From the NCBI RefSeq assembly GCF_902460355.1, contig NZ_CABPTO010000001.1, positions 496,001 through 560,000 on the forward strand: 64,000 bases of DNA, written 5' to 3'. This stretch comes from Streptococcus sp. Marseille-P6264. GTDB taxonomy: Bacteria > Bacillota > Bacilli > Lactobacillales > Streptococcaceae. This document shows, piece by piece, positions 42,987 to 52,304 of this stretch. A program made the translations under genes and the position numbers. The notes beneath the pieces were generated by a model. That model saw only the letters and a program-made list of their open reading frames with translations, was not told the DNA's origin and did no database searches. The first letter of the stretch is position 1. Each line of letters begins with the position of its first letter.

Positions 42987-43035
42987 GATAGAAAAAACAT
43001 TAGAACTTTCAAATTTTCTCCAAGGAATCACAGTC

Positions 43036-44000
43036 TTACCAGCTCTTGTCAAATTCACTATTTGCATTTGCCAGATAAAAACGGCCATCTTCCTGCCTCT
43101 TGAAAGTCAAGGTTACTGAATCATATTTTCGTTCTATATTTCGAAAGTTTCTATAATTGGCCTGTAGTGATAAGGGGCTATCGCTCATGCCACTTCCATA
43201 AATATTAAGTTCTGAAGGAAGTCCAAAACGCTCAACAACCTCTTGATAAGTCATCCCGCCTTTGCCATGCTGGCTATCACCTATTTTTAATGTATCCATA
43301 TCTTCTTGCTTCCACTTAAAGACAAATTCATCTTTCGTCGCTGAAGGATATCTACTGTCATCTAAATATACTGCACTTTTATTTATCAAATAGTAGGTCT
43401 TTCCATTTGAATCAGGATCATAAAAGCTCAAACGAATCTCCTGAGGATGTCCCGATGAGCCATATCTAGGAACATCTATAATTCTTGTCTTATAAGTTAG
43501 TGTCAATCCTTTTGTAGCAAAACTCACAGCTGAACCCTTACCATATTTCGCAATGACTTCTTCTAAAGTTGGGCTATTAGTCCCCCCATTTTCCACCTTG
43601 AGCTCTACAAAATTATCCAATGTCCAATTAAAAGCAAACTTCTCTTCATCTTCCTCAACAATTTTCTTTTTCAGTCCTTTTGTTCTTGGGTCAATTTTGA
43701 TTCATCATCATTTTGCTGACTAGCCGAGCTGTCTCCACTAACTGACGAGGATTTATCGTCATATTTGTACTTCAGTTCAGCTTTATTAGGAACTTGTTGC
43801 GATAAATAATAGAAGCCAAAGAACAAAGCAAAAGAGATTGCCAAACAAAGAAGGGTAAAAGCCAAGCTAATTCTTTTTTTCTCCTCCTTCATCGTCATCA
43901 TTCTGAGCTCTTCTCGTTTTAGCTTTTGTTGCCGATAAAGGTCTCTTTTGATCTCTCTAAACGAATGAAGATCACGTTTTTTCTTGCTACTTCTCCTCAT
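43036..44000 (-). pseudogene. membrane-anchored double DUF3862/BLIP-like protein, frameshifted
   Basis: The N-terminal part (43671-44000) has a basic cytoplasmic segment, a membrane helix (LAFTLLCLAISFALFFGFYYL) and a Ser/Lys-rich linker ending at TGA. The rest continues in the next frame as GLKKKIVEEDEEKFAFNWTLDNFVELKV... with two domains. One extra A in the run at 43678-43681 would join them (TQEQKGLKKK), giving about 321 aa like its two upstream neighbours. The outer part has no ribosome site of its own (TTG 43620 only). AGGAGG precedes ATG 44000. Likely inactive in this isolate, or a sequencing slip. Confidence 0.75.
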
Positions 44001-44027
44001 TTTCCTCCTCTTTCTTATCGATTTAGT

Positions 44028-44873
44028 TTACTCACTTTCTTTAGACACCAAACGCCATCTACCATCTTCTTGCTTGTAGAATTCTAAATGAACTCTTTTC
44101 AATTGTTCTGGATTTTGCCAAGAATCTGGATTAACATAATCAACCCGCATCTTCAGTTGATTGTCGTCTCCAGAAATCGTCTGATATAGAGGTAAGCCGA
44201 CTTTTAAAACAATCTCATCATATGGTGTACCTTTAGCTGTTCCTTCTCTAGCACCAATAACAAGACTATCGATGTATGCTTGCGTCCATAAAAAGGATCT
44301 TTTAGGATTGTTATCCACATGAATTTTATCACTTGAAAGGCTAAAGTGGTATTTTGAAATAACCTTATAGACACCATCAAATTCAGCAAAGGTTAAGGCT
44401 ATATAGCCCGTACTACCATTTTTCGATTTCCAGATAAGGCGAATATGTTTTTGAACTTTATGATTTGGCAAAAAATCAATCCAGGCCCCACCTTGAACTG
44501 GTTTCCCAAATTCCTTTAAAACATCTTCCAAGACGGCTCCGCCCTTGTATCTGTTTATGGGAAGCGCGACTGCCTTTTCAACTGTCCAAAGAAAGGGACC
44601 GCTTTTTTCTGGAGAAACGATAAGACTTTTAGCCAATTGTTCTGCTTCAGCTTTCTCATCTTCCAAACTATTTGATGATGAACTAATCTGGCTAGACGAA
44701 ATTGGCGCCTGCTTAACTTTGCTTTTTCCTGACAGAGAAAGTGTTAAAAAAGCTGTTCCAATGAGAGAAAATACAACAATAGCTACTACCATGACTGGTA
44801 AAAACTTGGACTTATAGGTTTGCTTTTCTAATTCAAAAGCAATATCTTCAAACGAATCTTCTTGTCTCTTCAT
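44028..44873 (-). CDS. membrane-anchored double DUF3862/BLIP-like protein
   Basis: 281 aa. Cytoplasmic N-terminus, one membrane helix (FLPVMVVAIVVFSLIGTAFLTLSL, about 26-49), Ser-rich linker, then two copies of a ~90-aa domain starting FLWTVEKA... (about 95) and FLWTQAYIDSL... (about 190). The consensus [FH]xWT-x(6)-L...GxxxxxV-x(3)-G-x-P matches DUF3862/SmpA-like folds related to the beta-lactamase inhibitor protein BLIP; in secreted streptococcal proteins the role is unknown. AAGGAG is 5 nt before ATG 44873. Middle of three tandem paralogues. Confidence 0.72.
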   Translation of the reverse strand: MKRQEDSFEDIAFELEKQTYKSKFLPVMVVAIVVFSLIGTAFLTLSLSGKSKVKQAPISSSQISSSSNSLEDEKAEAEQLAKSLIVSPEKSGPFLWTVEKAVALPINRYKGGAVLEDVLKEFGKPVQGGAWIDFLPNHKVQKHIRLIWKSKNGSTGYIALTFAEFDGVYKVISKYHFSLSSDKIHVDNNPKRSFLWTQAYIDSLVIGAREGTAKGTPYDEIVLKVGLPLYQTISGDDNQLKMRVDYVNPDSWQNPEQLKRVHLEFYKQEDGRWRLVSKESE

Positions 44874-45017
44874 CACTGCTCCTTATCAGTCTAAAAACTC
44901 ATCATATCACGAATAGATCGAGATTGCAAAATGTACTTCAGTCTGTTTATACAGAAGAAAGCACAATTCCCCGTCTTTTCTGCTTGCTTTGGCTGCCTAA
45001 GGAGGCAATAAGTCCTC

Positions 45018-45833
45018 CTATCTTTCTCTTCTATCGATATGACTAGTAACTGTCGTCAACCGAAAGACGCCATCTTCTTGACGATGAAAGATTAAATGAA
45101 CCCATTCATTATTATATCTTTCATCTGAAGTTAAGTATTGGAGTTCCAAGCCAATATGCTGGCTATCTGCTGCGTCCAAGCGCGAAATAAACACTTCTGA
45201 TTCTCTAGGTAGGCCAAATAATTGAATGATTTCTTCGTAGGACATACCAGGATTGCCTGTGCTCTCGTCACGAACTTGTAAAGCAGCAATATCAGCCTTG
45301 GTCCAGAGATGGGGACTATCTCCCTGAGGCAAAGTTGGATAGGCCTCATCAAGAATATTCGCGCTCTTTCTAATTAGATGATAGCCTGCTCCATCTTTTT
45401 CAAATGTCAACCTTAAATGACTATGACGGCCTTGAATACCCTCACTGACATAGCTTAATTCAATATTCCCATTGCTCTCAGTATAAAAAAAGCTTGAAGC
45501 CTTGCCGTGTTTTTCAAGGACTTGGTCCAGAGAAGCTCCGTTTTGACCAGCAGCGGCGTCCTTTATTTGCAGATTGATGATGTCATCCGTTGTCCATTTA
45601 AAACGAGACTTTCCTCTCTCTAAAACTTTCTCTTCTAGCTTAAGCTCCTCTAGTGACTTTTGATAAATAGACGAGGACATACTCTTTCGCTCCAAATCCT
45701 TATAAACAGCGTGAGCTCCCCACATAAGCATTAGTTTCCCAAGTGGAAGCATGATACAAACTGTCATAAAGACTATAAAAATAGTAATTGGTCCAACTAC
45801 CGAACGATTTTTATAGTCATCCTCTTTGGCCAT
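45018..45833 (-). CDS. membrane-anchored double DUF3862/BLIP-like protein
   Basis: 271 aa. Membrane helix near residues 16-40 (GPITIFIVFMTVCIMLPLGKLMLM), linker with coiled-coil tendency (SLEELKLEEKVLERGK), then two domains starting FKWTTDDIINLQIKD (about 79) and HLWTKADIAALQVRD (about 177), each with the G...V...G-K/L-P pattern. AAGGAGG precedes ATG 45833. First of three tandem paralogues; gaps of 144 and 27 bp separate them. Function unknown; likely a wall-side structural or binding module. Confidence 0.72.
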   Translation of the reverse strand: MAKEDDYKNRSVVGPITIFIVFMTVCIMLPLGKLMLMWGAHAVYKDLERKSMSSSIYQKSLEELKLEEKVLERGKSRFKWTTDDIINLQIKDAAAGQNGASLDQVLEKHGKASSFFYTESNGNIELSYVSEGIQGRHSHLRLTFEKDGAGYHLIRKSANILDEAYPTLPQGDSPHLWTKADIAALQVRDESTGNPGMSYEEIIQLFGLPRESEVFISRLDAADSQHIGLELQYLTSDERYNNEWVHLIFHRQEDGVFRLTTVTSHIDRRER

Positions 45834-45928
45834 ATCGCCCTCCTTATTTCCTTCATTTTAGCATAGGAAACTTTAGCAAGCAAACATTTTCTAAACTTCT
45901 GATTTATCAAGAAAAAATCCCCAATTTG

Positions 45929-45937
45929 TGATAAAAT
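45929..45937 (+). promoter_or_regulatory. extended -10 box six bases before the LysR gene
   Basis: TGaTAAAAT, then agacct, then ATG 45944. No ribosome site. Leaderless transcript predicted. Confidence 0.62.
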
Positions 45938-45943
45938 AGACCT

Positions 45944-46852
45944 ATGAGAATTCAACAATTACACTACATTATCAAAATCGTCGAGACCGGAAGCATGAAT
46001 GAGGCTGCCAAGCAACTTTTTATCACCCAGCCTAGTCTATCCAACGCCGTGCGGGATTTGGAAAATGAAATGGGCATCGAGATTTTCATTCGCAATCCCA
46101 AAGGAATTACCTTGACCAAAGACGGCATGGAGTTTCTTTCCTATGCCCGCCAAGTGGTGGAGCAGACTCAGCTTTTAGAAGAGCGATACAAAAATCCTGT
46201 CGCCCACCGCGAGCTTTTTAGCGTCTCTGCCCAGCACTATGCCTTTGTGGTCAATGCCTTCGTCTCCCTGCTTAAAAAAAGCGACATGGAGAAATACGAG
46301 CTCTTTCTGCGGGAAACTCGGACTTGGGAAATCATTGATGATGTGAAGAACTTCCGCAGCGAGATTGGCGTCCTCTTTCTCAATAGCTACAACCGCGATG
46401 TTCTTTCTAAAATGCTGGATGATAGCCATCTGATTGCGACCCACCTCTTCACAGCTCAGCCACATATCTTTGTCAGCAAGTCCAATCCGCTGGCCAAGAA
46501 AAAGCTGGTACAACTGTCAGACTTGGAAGATTTCCCTTATCTCAGCTATGACCAAGGTACTCACAACTCCTTCTACTTTTCTGAGGAAATTCTCTCTCAA
46601 GAGCACCACAAAAAGTCCATCGTCGTCAGCGATCGTGCAACACTGTTTAACCTTTTGATCGGTCTGGATGGCTACACGATTGCGACCGGTATTCTCAACA
46701 GCAACCTCAACGGTGATAATATCGTCTCCATCCCTCTGGATATCGATGATCCGATCGAACTGGTCTATATCCAGCACGAAAAAGCCAGCCTATCCAAGAT
46801 GGGCGAGCGCTTTATCGAGTATCTGATTGAGGAAGTGCAGTTTGATAAGTAA
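45944..46852 (+). CDS. LysR-type transcriptional regulator (CmbR/FhuR-like)
   Basis: 302 aa. Winged HTH at 1-60 (MRIQQLHYIIKIVETGSMNEAAKQLFITQPSLSNAVRDLE), linker helix, then the two-lobe effector domain. The N-terminal region and overall length resemble CmbR/FhuR/CysB-like regulators of cysteine and methionine genes in lactococci and streptococci; the effector is unknown. It is divergent from the DUF3862 array (110 bp), a possible target. Terminator shared with the convergent SIR2 gene. Confidence 0.85.
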   Translation: MRIQQLHYIIKIVETGSMNEAAKQLFITQPSLSNAVRDLENEMGIEIFIRNPKGITLTKDGMEFLSYARQVVEQTQLLEERYKNPVAHRELFSVSAQHYAFVVNAFVSLLKKSDMEKYELFLRETRTWEIIDDVKNFRSEIGVLFLNSYNRDVLSKMLDDSHLIATHLFTAQPHIFVSKSNPLAKKKLVQLSDLEDFPYLSYDQGTHNSFYFSEEILSQEHHKKSIVVSDRATLFNLLIGLDGYTIATGILNSNLNGDNIVSIPLDIDDPIELVYIQHEKASLSKMGERFIEYLIEEVQFDK

Positions 46853-46857
46853 AGTAA

Positions 46858-46896
46858 AACACCTGAAACAAGCATCCAATGCTCACATCAGGTGTT
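46858..46896. terminator. bidirectional terminator between lysR and cobB
   Basis: AACACCTGA ... TCAGGTGTT with a 21-nt internal region that itself contains GCAT/ATGC; TCTTTT follows on the plus strand and TTTTAC on the minus strand. Confidence 0.75.
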
Positions 46897-46899
46897 CTT

Positions 46900-47631
46900 T
46901 TATTGTCGTAATTTGCCCAAAATTTCCCCAATCTTGCCTTCGATGACGAGGTCAGCTTGCTTGTCCTGCGGAATGCTGGTCTTGTTGATAACGACTAGAT
47001 GCTTGCCAGCAAAGTATTGGATGAGACTGGCTGCGGGATAGACGACCAAGGAGGTACCTCCGATGATCAGCAGATCGGCTTGATGAATGGCCTGCGCAGC
47101 TTGCTGGAAAGTCTCCATATCTAAGGGCTCTTCATAGAGGGTCACATCGGGTTTGATCATGTCGCCACAGTCAGGGCAGTAAGGCACCGTCCCAGGCAGA
47201 GCAAGAAAAGCCTCCAAATCGTAAAATCGCTGACAGTTTAGACAGAAATTCCTATCCGCACTGCCGTGCAACTTGAGAACATTTTTTGAACCAGCCATTT
47301 CGTGCAGGCTGTCAATATTTTGCGTCACCACAGCCTTGAGCTTGCCGGTCTTCTCCAGATGAGCCAGATAGGCATGAGCCGCATTGGGCTTGGCATCTGG
47401 ATAGAGCAGGTACTTCTTGTAAAAGTCGAAAAACTCCTGTGGATAGCGCTCAAACATGGTGTGAGACACCAGCTGCTCTGCCGTGAAATGCCGCCCCAGC
47501 TTGACACTGTAAATCCCATCCGAACTACGAAAGTCAGGGATATTAGACTCGGTCGAGACACCCGCCCCACCGAAAAAGACGATATTCTGACTTTGGTCAA
47601 TCATGTCTTGCAACTGCTGTATTTTATCCAT
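46900..47631 (-). CDS. cobB: SIR2-family NAD+-dependent protein deacylase
   Basis: 243 aa with an intact active site: GAGVSTESNIPDFRS (about 22-36), TQNIDSLH (103-110), catalytic His122, zinc cysteines C130, C133, C152, C155, and GTSLVVYPAASL (about 191). It should remove acyl groups from lysines using NAD+. It overlaps the stop of the upstream HEPN-like gene by 8 bp, so the two are translationally coupled; GGAGAGG precedes ATG 47631. Last gene of the nucleoside operon. Confidence 0.9.
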   Translation of the reverse strand: MDKIQQLQDMIDQSQNIVFFGGAGVSTESNIPDFRSSDGIYSVKLGRHFTAEQLVSHTMFERYPQEFFDFYKKYLLYPDAKPNAAHAYLAHLEKTGKLKAVVTQNIDSLHEMAGSKNVLKLHGSADRNFCLNCQRFYDLEAFLALPGTVPYCPDCGDMIKPDVTLYEEPLDMETFQQAAQAIHQADLLIIGGTSLVVYPAASLIQYFAGKHLVVINKTSIPQDKQADLVIEGKIGEILGKLRQ

Positions 47632-48400
47632 TTTCCTCTCCTATCAATAAAGCTCTAACCAAGCGGTTTGCCTGATCAAAATAAAAATGGTCCCGATCGT
47701 AGACAATCCCTGTAAAGCGCGCCAAATCCACTAAAATCTCCATAAAATGCTGGGATGAAAAGCCCGTTGTCCGATACAATTCCGCCTCATCAAAGGGCTT
47801 AATCAAATGAGCCAGCGGATTTCGGACTGATTTCTCCAACTCCCGCAGCTGTCTGACCTCTTCCTTGACAGACTCAGGCAGATCCAAATGCAAAATCAGC
47901 TCTGTCAGACTGGACGAATTGACCGTGCTTTCCGCATGAAAGACTTGTAAGGAAGCATAATCCGACTCCCGCATCCGCTCAAACTTCCAGCGGTCATAGC
48001 TGGCCTCACGAGAATTATGGATAAAGTGGTCAATATCAGGGATTTCCAGCTTGATCAAGCGCATAAAAATCCGATAAATCGCTGGACTGACCGCTCGAAC
48101 GAAATCAATAATCTGCTCATTGCGCAGCTTGGCTTCCAAATCATAGAGATAGTTGGCCAGTTGCTCGTCAGCCAAATCGGTATGACAAAAAAGCTGAAAA
48201 CCGCTTTGCGTCTGCAAGGCAGTCTTCAACTCTTCATCCATGGCTGGCAGAATATTGAGCTCTCTGCACTCTACCAGAATATGCAACAGGCTAGTTACAA
48301 TCGAGGAACTTCCCATCAACTTCTGCGCCAGTTTATAGGCATAAGCATAGTCATAACGGGAAATCGCAAAGAGAATCTCCTCTTTTAAATCTAGATTCAT
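47624..48400 (-). CDS. HEPN-like helical protein coupled to the SIR2 gene
   Basis: 258 aa, all-helical by eye. The segment SVRNPLAHLIKP contains R193-N194-x3-H198, the Rx4-6H motif of HEPN ribonucleases; the surrounding helices and the late W-F-E-R-M-R-E pattern recall the C-terminal half of Csm6. No CARF domain is present. The start overlaps the deoD stop region (ATG 48400, deoD ends at 48403), and the gene overlaps cobB by 8 bp. Whether it cuts RNA is unproven; similar genes occur at this site in other streptococci, which argues against a strain-specific defence island. Confidence 0.6.
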   Translation of the reverse strand: MNLDLKEEILFAISRYDYAYAYKLAQKLMGSSSIVTSLLHILVECRELNILPAMDEELKTALQTQSGFQLFCHTDLADEQLANYLYDLEAKLRNEQIIDFVRAVSPAIYRIFMRLIKLEIPDIDHFIHNSREASYDRWKFERMRESDYASLQVFHAESTVNSSSLTELILHLDLPESVKEEVRQLRELEKSVRNPLAHLIKPFDEAELYRTTGFSSQHFMEILVDLARFTGIVYDRDHFYFDQANRLVRALLIGEENG

Positions 48401-48402
48401 GC

Positions 48403-49110
48403 TTAATCAATCAAGGTTTCCAAACCAACCTTCATCATATCGGTGAAGGTATTTTGCCGTTCCTCAGCCGTCGTATCCTCGTCTGGATTGACCAAGCTAT
48501 CAGAAATAGTCATGATGGCAAGCGCATCTACTTGGTGCTGGGCAGCCAGATAGTAAAGGGCTGCAGCTTCCATTTCGACCGCTTTCACACCCCATTTGCC
48601 TAGCTCGATATTTTTCTCAAAATAGTTCGAATAGAAAACATCTGACGACAAAACATTTCCGACATGGGTCGTCATGCCCAAGTCTTTGGAAATATGATAA
48701 GCCTTGTCCAGCAAGTCAAAGCTAGCAATCTGCGGAAAATCATACTGAGGCCAGTCATTGCGGATAATATTTGAGTTGGTCGCAGCCGCTTGAGCCAAAA
48801 CCAATTCACGAACGTGCACATCCGCATTCAAAGAACCAGCCGTTCCCACACGAATCAGCTTTTTTACTCCGTAGTCCACAATCAGCTCACGCGCATAGAT
48901 GGAAATAGACGGCATTCCCATGCCCGTTCCCATGACAGAAACCCGCTGACCCTTGTAAGTACCAGTGTAACCAAACATGTTCCGCACTTCGTTAAAGCAA
49001 ACGGCATCTTCTAGGAAATTCTCCGCAATAAACTTAGCACGAAGAGGATCCCCCGGAAGAAGAATTTTATCAGCAATTTCGCCCTGCTTAGCAGCAATAT
49101 GGATAGACAT
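48403..49110 (-). CDS. deoD: purine nucleoside phosphorylase, hexameric (DeoD) type
   Basis: 235 aa. [14 protein letters not shown] (about 21-34), VGTAGSLN and [12 protein letters not shown] with the ribose/phosphate sites mark the DeoD class, which splits 6-amino and 6-oxo purine nucleosides. [15 protein letters not shown] is the family start, giving ATG 49110; an in-frame start at 49179 lies inside the leader element and is wrong. No Shine-Dalgarno sequence precedes it; the conserved leader (49111-49224) abuts the ATG. Confidence 0.93.
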   Translation of the reverse strand: MSIHIAAKQGEIADKILLPGDPLRAKFIAENFLEDAVCFNEVRNMFGYTGTYKGQRVSVMGTGMGMPSISIYARELIVDYGVKKLIRVGTAGSLNADVHVRELVLAQAAATNSNIIRNDWPQYDFPQIASFDLLDKAYHISKDLGMTTHVGNVLSSDVFYSNYFEKNIELGKWGVKAVEMEAAALYYLAAQHQVDALAIMTISDSLVNPDEDTTAEERQNTFTDMMKVGLETLID

Positions 49111-49224
49111 AATATAAGATACTAAGGGCTTAAAAGAGGCAAAGCAAAAATAGGAAATCGAACGAAGATGCGACTGCATCTAGGTAGATTTATCTTTTTT
49201 GCACCGCCTCTAGCCCGAGTTCAA
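49111..49224 (-). ncRNA. five-helix structured leader abutting the deoD start
   Basis: Minus strand. Outside in: GGGCT/AGCCC, AGAGGC/GCCTCT, GCAAAAA/TTTTTGC, AAATC/GATTT, apical GATGC-agtc-GCATC. Single-stranded landmarks TTGAAC, AAAGATAAAT, CCTATTTT and TTAGTATC are shared with the parC leader while the helices differ by paired changes. The 3' landmark TTAGTATC ends 8 bases before the ATG. Confidence 0.65.
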
Positions 49225-49310
49225 TTTAACCTCGGACGCCCTTCCTTTCTGTATTTTTTTGAAAGATAGTTTTCCGCTCGTGTTCAAATCAAAACACGCG
49301 CTCTACCTTT
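49225..49310 (-). repeat. two tandem hairpin units before the deoD leader
   Basis: Minus strand: GCGCGTGTT-ttgattt-GAACACGAGC, then about 40 nt, then CCGAGGTT-aaat-TGAACTCGG, the last overlapping the 5' end of the leader. Both are preceded by a GGAAAGG/GAAAGGAAGG string and share a TTGAAC-CG right arm, so they look like diverged copies of one unit. The remaining bases of this 220-bp gap hold no gene. Confidence 0.45.
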
Positions 49311-49333
49311 CCTTCGTTTAATATTTTATTTTC

Positions 49334-50146
49334 TTACAATTCAGCAAGAATGGCTTTAAGTAGTCGTTTGAAATCACCTTTGACACGCTCTGTTACTTCA
49401 ACCACTTCCTCGTGATTAAGCTCTTCTTGGAAACCAGCAGCAAAGTTTGTAATGCATGAAATTCCAAGGACTTTCAATCCTGAATGGGCAGCCACGATCA
49501 CTTCGGGAACAGTAGACATGCCGACCGCATCCGCTCCGAGCGTCTTATAAGCACGGATTTCTGCTGGCGTTTCGTAAGTTGGACCGGTAACACCGATATA
49601 GACACCGTCATCCAGCTTAATGCCAAGCTTATCAGCGACTTGATGAGCAGTTGCACGGTATTCTGGTGTATAAGATTTAGACATATCAGGGAAACGTGGA
49701 CCAAATTCATCCAAGTTTTCACCGATCAAAGGATTTTGACCAGTCATATTGATATGGTCAGTGATGGCCATCAGTGTACCAGGACCATAGCCGATACCAC
49801 CGGCAGCATTGGTCACAATAACACCTGTCGCACCGAGAGCCTTCATCACACGCACTGGGAAAGTAACGACTTCCAGAGGATTTCCCTCGTAGAAGTGGAA
49901 ACGGCCTTGCAGTGCCAAGACTTTGCGGCCTGCCAAGTCTCCATAGACTAATTTTCCAGCGTGACCAACGACAGTTGAGCGGCCCCAGTTTGGAATATCC
50001 GCATAGTCAAGACTAACAGCATTTTCAATTTCAGAAGCCAATTCTCCCAAACCAGATCCCAGGATCAAGCCAAACTCAGGTTCTGCCATGCCTTTTTCTT
50101 TCAGAAAGGCTGCCGTTGCTTTGATTTTCTCAGATAATGTTGTCAT
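49334..50146 (-). CDS. punA: purine nucleoside phosphorylase, trimeric (PNP I) type
   Basis: 270 aa. GLILGSGLGELA (about 26-37, phosphate loop), LQGRFHFYEG and VTNAAGGI with the late DAVGMSTVPEVIVA mark the trimeric class that prefers inosine and guanosine. Together with DeoD the cell has both PNP types. No strong ribosome site is seen; AGGAAAA lies before ATG 50146. deoB ends 29 bp upstream. Confidence 0.93.
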   Translation of the reverse strand: MTTLSEKIKATAAFLKEKGMAEPEFGLILGSGLGELASEIENAVSLDYADIPNWGRSTVVGHAGKLVYGDLAGRKVLALQGRFHFYEGNPLEVVTFPVRVMKALGATGVIVTNAAGGIGYGPGTLMAITDHINMTGQNPLIGENLDEFGPRFPDMSKSYTPEYRATAHQVADKLGIKLDDGVYIGVTGPTYETPAEIRAYKTLGADAVGMSTVPEVIVAAHSGLKVLGISCITNFAAGFQEELNHEEVVEVTERVKGDFKRLLKAILAEL

Positions 50147-50175
50147 AAAGTATTTTCCTCACTCTCTTATCACGC

Positions 50176-51387
50176 TTATACCAATTTGTCCAAGAAGCTT
50201 TCACCAATCATGGCCTTGTCGACACCGAAGTTTTCAGCAATGGTTGCTGAAATGTCCGCAAAATGTCCGACAGGCAAGTGACCATTCCCCTTGAGGGATT
50301 TACCAAAAACCAAGAGTGGAATGTACTCACGCGTGTGGTCAGTTCCAGCATAGGTTGGATCGTTACCGTGGTCAGCGGTAATCATGAGCAAATCGTCTTC
50401 CCGCATGTTTTCAAGGATTTCTGGCAAGCGAGCGTCAAATTCCTGCAGACAATCACGGTAGCCATGCGGGTCACGACGGTGACCATAAAGAGCATCGAAG
50501 TCTACCAAGTTGGTAAATGAGAAGCCATACTTGAAGTCCTCAGACTGGATAGCCTTAACCAAATTATCTACACCATGATTATTGGACTGGTTATGCCCCA
50601 TGTCGTGGTTGATACCTGCACCGTTGAAGATGTCGTTAATCTTACCAACTGAATATGTATCAATACCAGCTTCATTGAGCTTATCCAAAACAGTTGGCTC
50701 AAATGGAGAAACTGCATAGTCGTGACGGTTGGCTGTGCGAGTGAAGTTGCCTGGCTCCCCCACATAAGGGCGAGCGATGATACGGCCTAGAAGTGCAGGG
50801 CGTTCCAAGGTAATTGAGCGAGCGTATTCACAAATCCGATAGAGCTCGTCCAAAGGAATCACTTCTTCGTGTGCCGCAATTTGCAATACTGGATCTGCAG
50901 AAGTATAGATAATCAATTCGCCAGTTTCCATCTGACGAGGCCCGAAGTCGTCAATAACTGCCGTGCCAGAATAAGGTTTGTTCGCCTCACGAATAACTTT
51001 GCGGCCAGAAAATTCTTCAATTTTAGTCAAGATTTCCTCTGGGAAGCCGTTCCAGAAAGTATCAAAAGGCTCAGTAATGTTCAGACCCATGATTTCCCAG
51101 TGGCCTGTCATCGTGTCTTTACCTAAAGAAACTTCTTCTAATTTAGTATAGTAACCACTTGGATTTTCCTCAGCTGGTACAGTTTTTAGCGCTTGCTCAC
51201 GCTCGATATTACCCAGACCTAGCTTGGCCATATTTGGCACATCTAGACCGACTGCTTTGGAAATGTGTCCCAGCGTATCAGAAGCTCCATCTGGCACCCC
51301 TGCATTAACAAAATTGTTAGCATCTGGTGCTGCCCCAATGCCGACTGAGTCCATAACGACTAAGTGAATACGATTAAATTTTGACAT
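50176..51387 (-). CDS. deoB: phosphopentomutase
   Basis: 403 aa alkaline-phosphatase-fold enzyme converting (deoxy)ribose 1-phosphate to the 5-phosphate. [12 protein letters not shown] (first metal ligands), [10 protein letters not shown] (catalytic Thr segment), and [21 protein letters not shown] (late metal ligands) are intact. AGAGG precedes ATG 51387. It links the nucleoside phosphorylases to the pentose phosphate pathway with rpiA. Confidence 0.96.
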   Translation of the reverse strand: MSKFNRIHLVVMDSVGIGAAPDANNFVNAGVPDGASDTLGHISKAVGLDVPNMAKLGLGNIEREQALKTVPAEENPSGYYTKLEEVSLGKDTMTGHWEIMGLNITEPFDTFWNGFPEEILTKIEEFSGRKVIREANKPYSGTAVIDDFGPRQMETGELIIYTSADPVLQIAAHEEVIPLDELYRICEYARSITLERPALLGRIIARPYVGEPGNFTRTANRHDYAVSPFEPTVLDKLNEAGIDTYSVGKINDIFNGAGINHDMGHNQSNNHGVDNLVKAIQSEDFKYGFSFTNLVDFDALYGHRRDPHGYRDCLQEFDARLPEILENMREDDLLMITADHGNDPTYAGTDHTREYIPLLVFGKSLKGNGHLPVGHFADISATIAENFGVDKAMIGESFLDKLV

Positions 51388-51400
51388 GAAAACCTCTTTT

Positions 51401-52078
51401 CTAGTTGTCTGTTTCTAAAATGTTTACGCCACCTTGACCAGCGACGATCACCTTGTTGACCATTTGGGTGAAAAGGCCGTGCTCAACAACGCCCACGATA
51501 TGATCTAATTCTCGGCCAAATTCGACTGGATTTTCGATTACACCTAAATCTAGATCAATAATGAAGTTCTGCATATCCGTGATAAAACGTTGGCCATTTT
51601 TTTCACGGAAACTTGGCTTGTAGCCTGCCTCAGCAAAGCGACGGAAAACTTGGTCCGCACCATATTGCACCACTTCGACTGGCAGCTTGAAAGCACCTAG
51701 CTTTTGAACCAATTTGCTTTCATCAACCACCCAGATATAGTCCTTGGTAGGTGTCGCGACAACTTTCTCCATGAGCAGGGCTCCGCCTCCGCCTTTGATG
51801 CCGTTGAACTGAGGATCCACTTCATCAGCTCCATCAACGGTCACATCGACCTGATCCACTTCATCAATGGATTTCAGCGGAATTCCCAAGCCTTCTGCTT
51901 GCTTGCTAGTCACGCTAGAGGTCGTGACTGCAGTAATCTGCAGGCCTTCCTCTTTGATACGTCGACCAATTTCCTCGACAAAATAGTAAGCAGTCGAACC
52001 TGTTCCCAGACCGACCACCATCCCGTCTTCGACAAATTCAGCAGCCTTGATGCCTGCTAGTTTCTTTAGAGTTTCCAT
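51401..52078 (-). CDS. rpiA: ribose-5-phosphate isomerase A
   Basis: 225 aa. [18 protein letters not shown] (about 23-40) and [25 protein letters not shown] (about 82-107) with the catalytic Asp/Glu/Lys are intact. GGAGG precedes ATG 52078. First gene of the operon rpiA-deoB-punA-deoD-HEPN-cobB; a TGaTATACT extended -10 lies upstream. Confidence 0.96.
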   Translation of the reverse strand: METLKKLAGIKAAEFVEDGMVVGLGTGSTAYYFVEEIGRRIKEEGLQITAVTTSSVTSKQAEGLGIPLKSIDEVDQVDVTVDGADEVDPQFNGIKGGGGALLMEKVVATPTKDYIWVVDESKLVQKLGAFKLPVEVVQYGADQVFRRFAEAGYKPSFREKNGQRFITDMQNFIIDLDLGVIENPVEFGRELDHIVGVVEHGLFTQMVNKVIVAGQGGVNILETDN

Positions 52079-52204
52079 AGCACCTCCTCAAATCAACTAT
52101 GTTTAGTATATCACAATTCTTTGAAATTTGAAAGTGTTTTCAGCTCTTTAAACGGTTCATCGCATTTTAACAGTGCTTCATTTTACGAAAATCTCCTTAA
52201 AATC

Positions 52205-52233
52205 TTGCTCCTAGTTCTATTTTACGCTACAAT
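52205..52233 (+). promoter_or_regulatory. promoter of the single-domain DUF3862 membrane protein
   Basis: TTGCTC (52205-52210), 17 bp, TACAAT (52228-52233). It lies in the 226-bp gap between the divergent rpiA and this gene. Confidence 0.6.
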
Positions 52234-52304
52234 GAAAATAGGCAAATTACTAAAAGAAATACATATTTCAAGTAGTAAGCTATAGAAAATCTGAGGAGGT
52301 TGTT

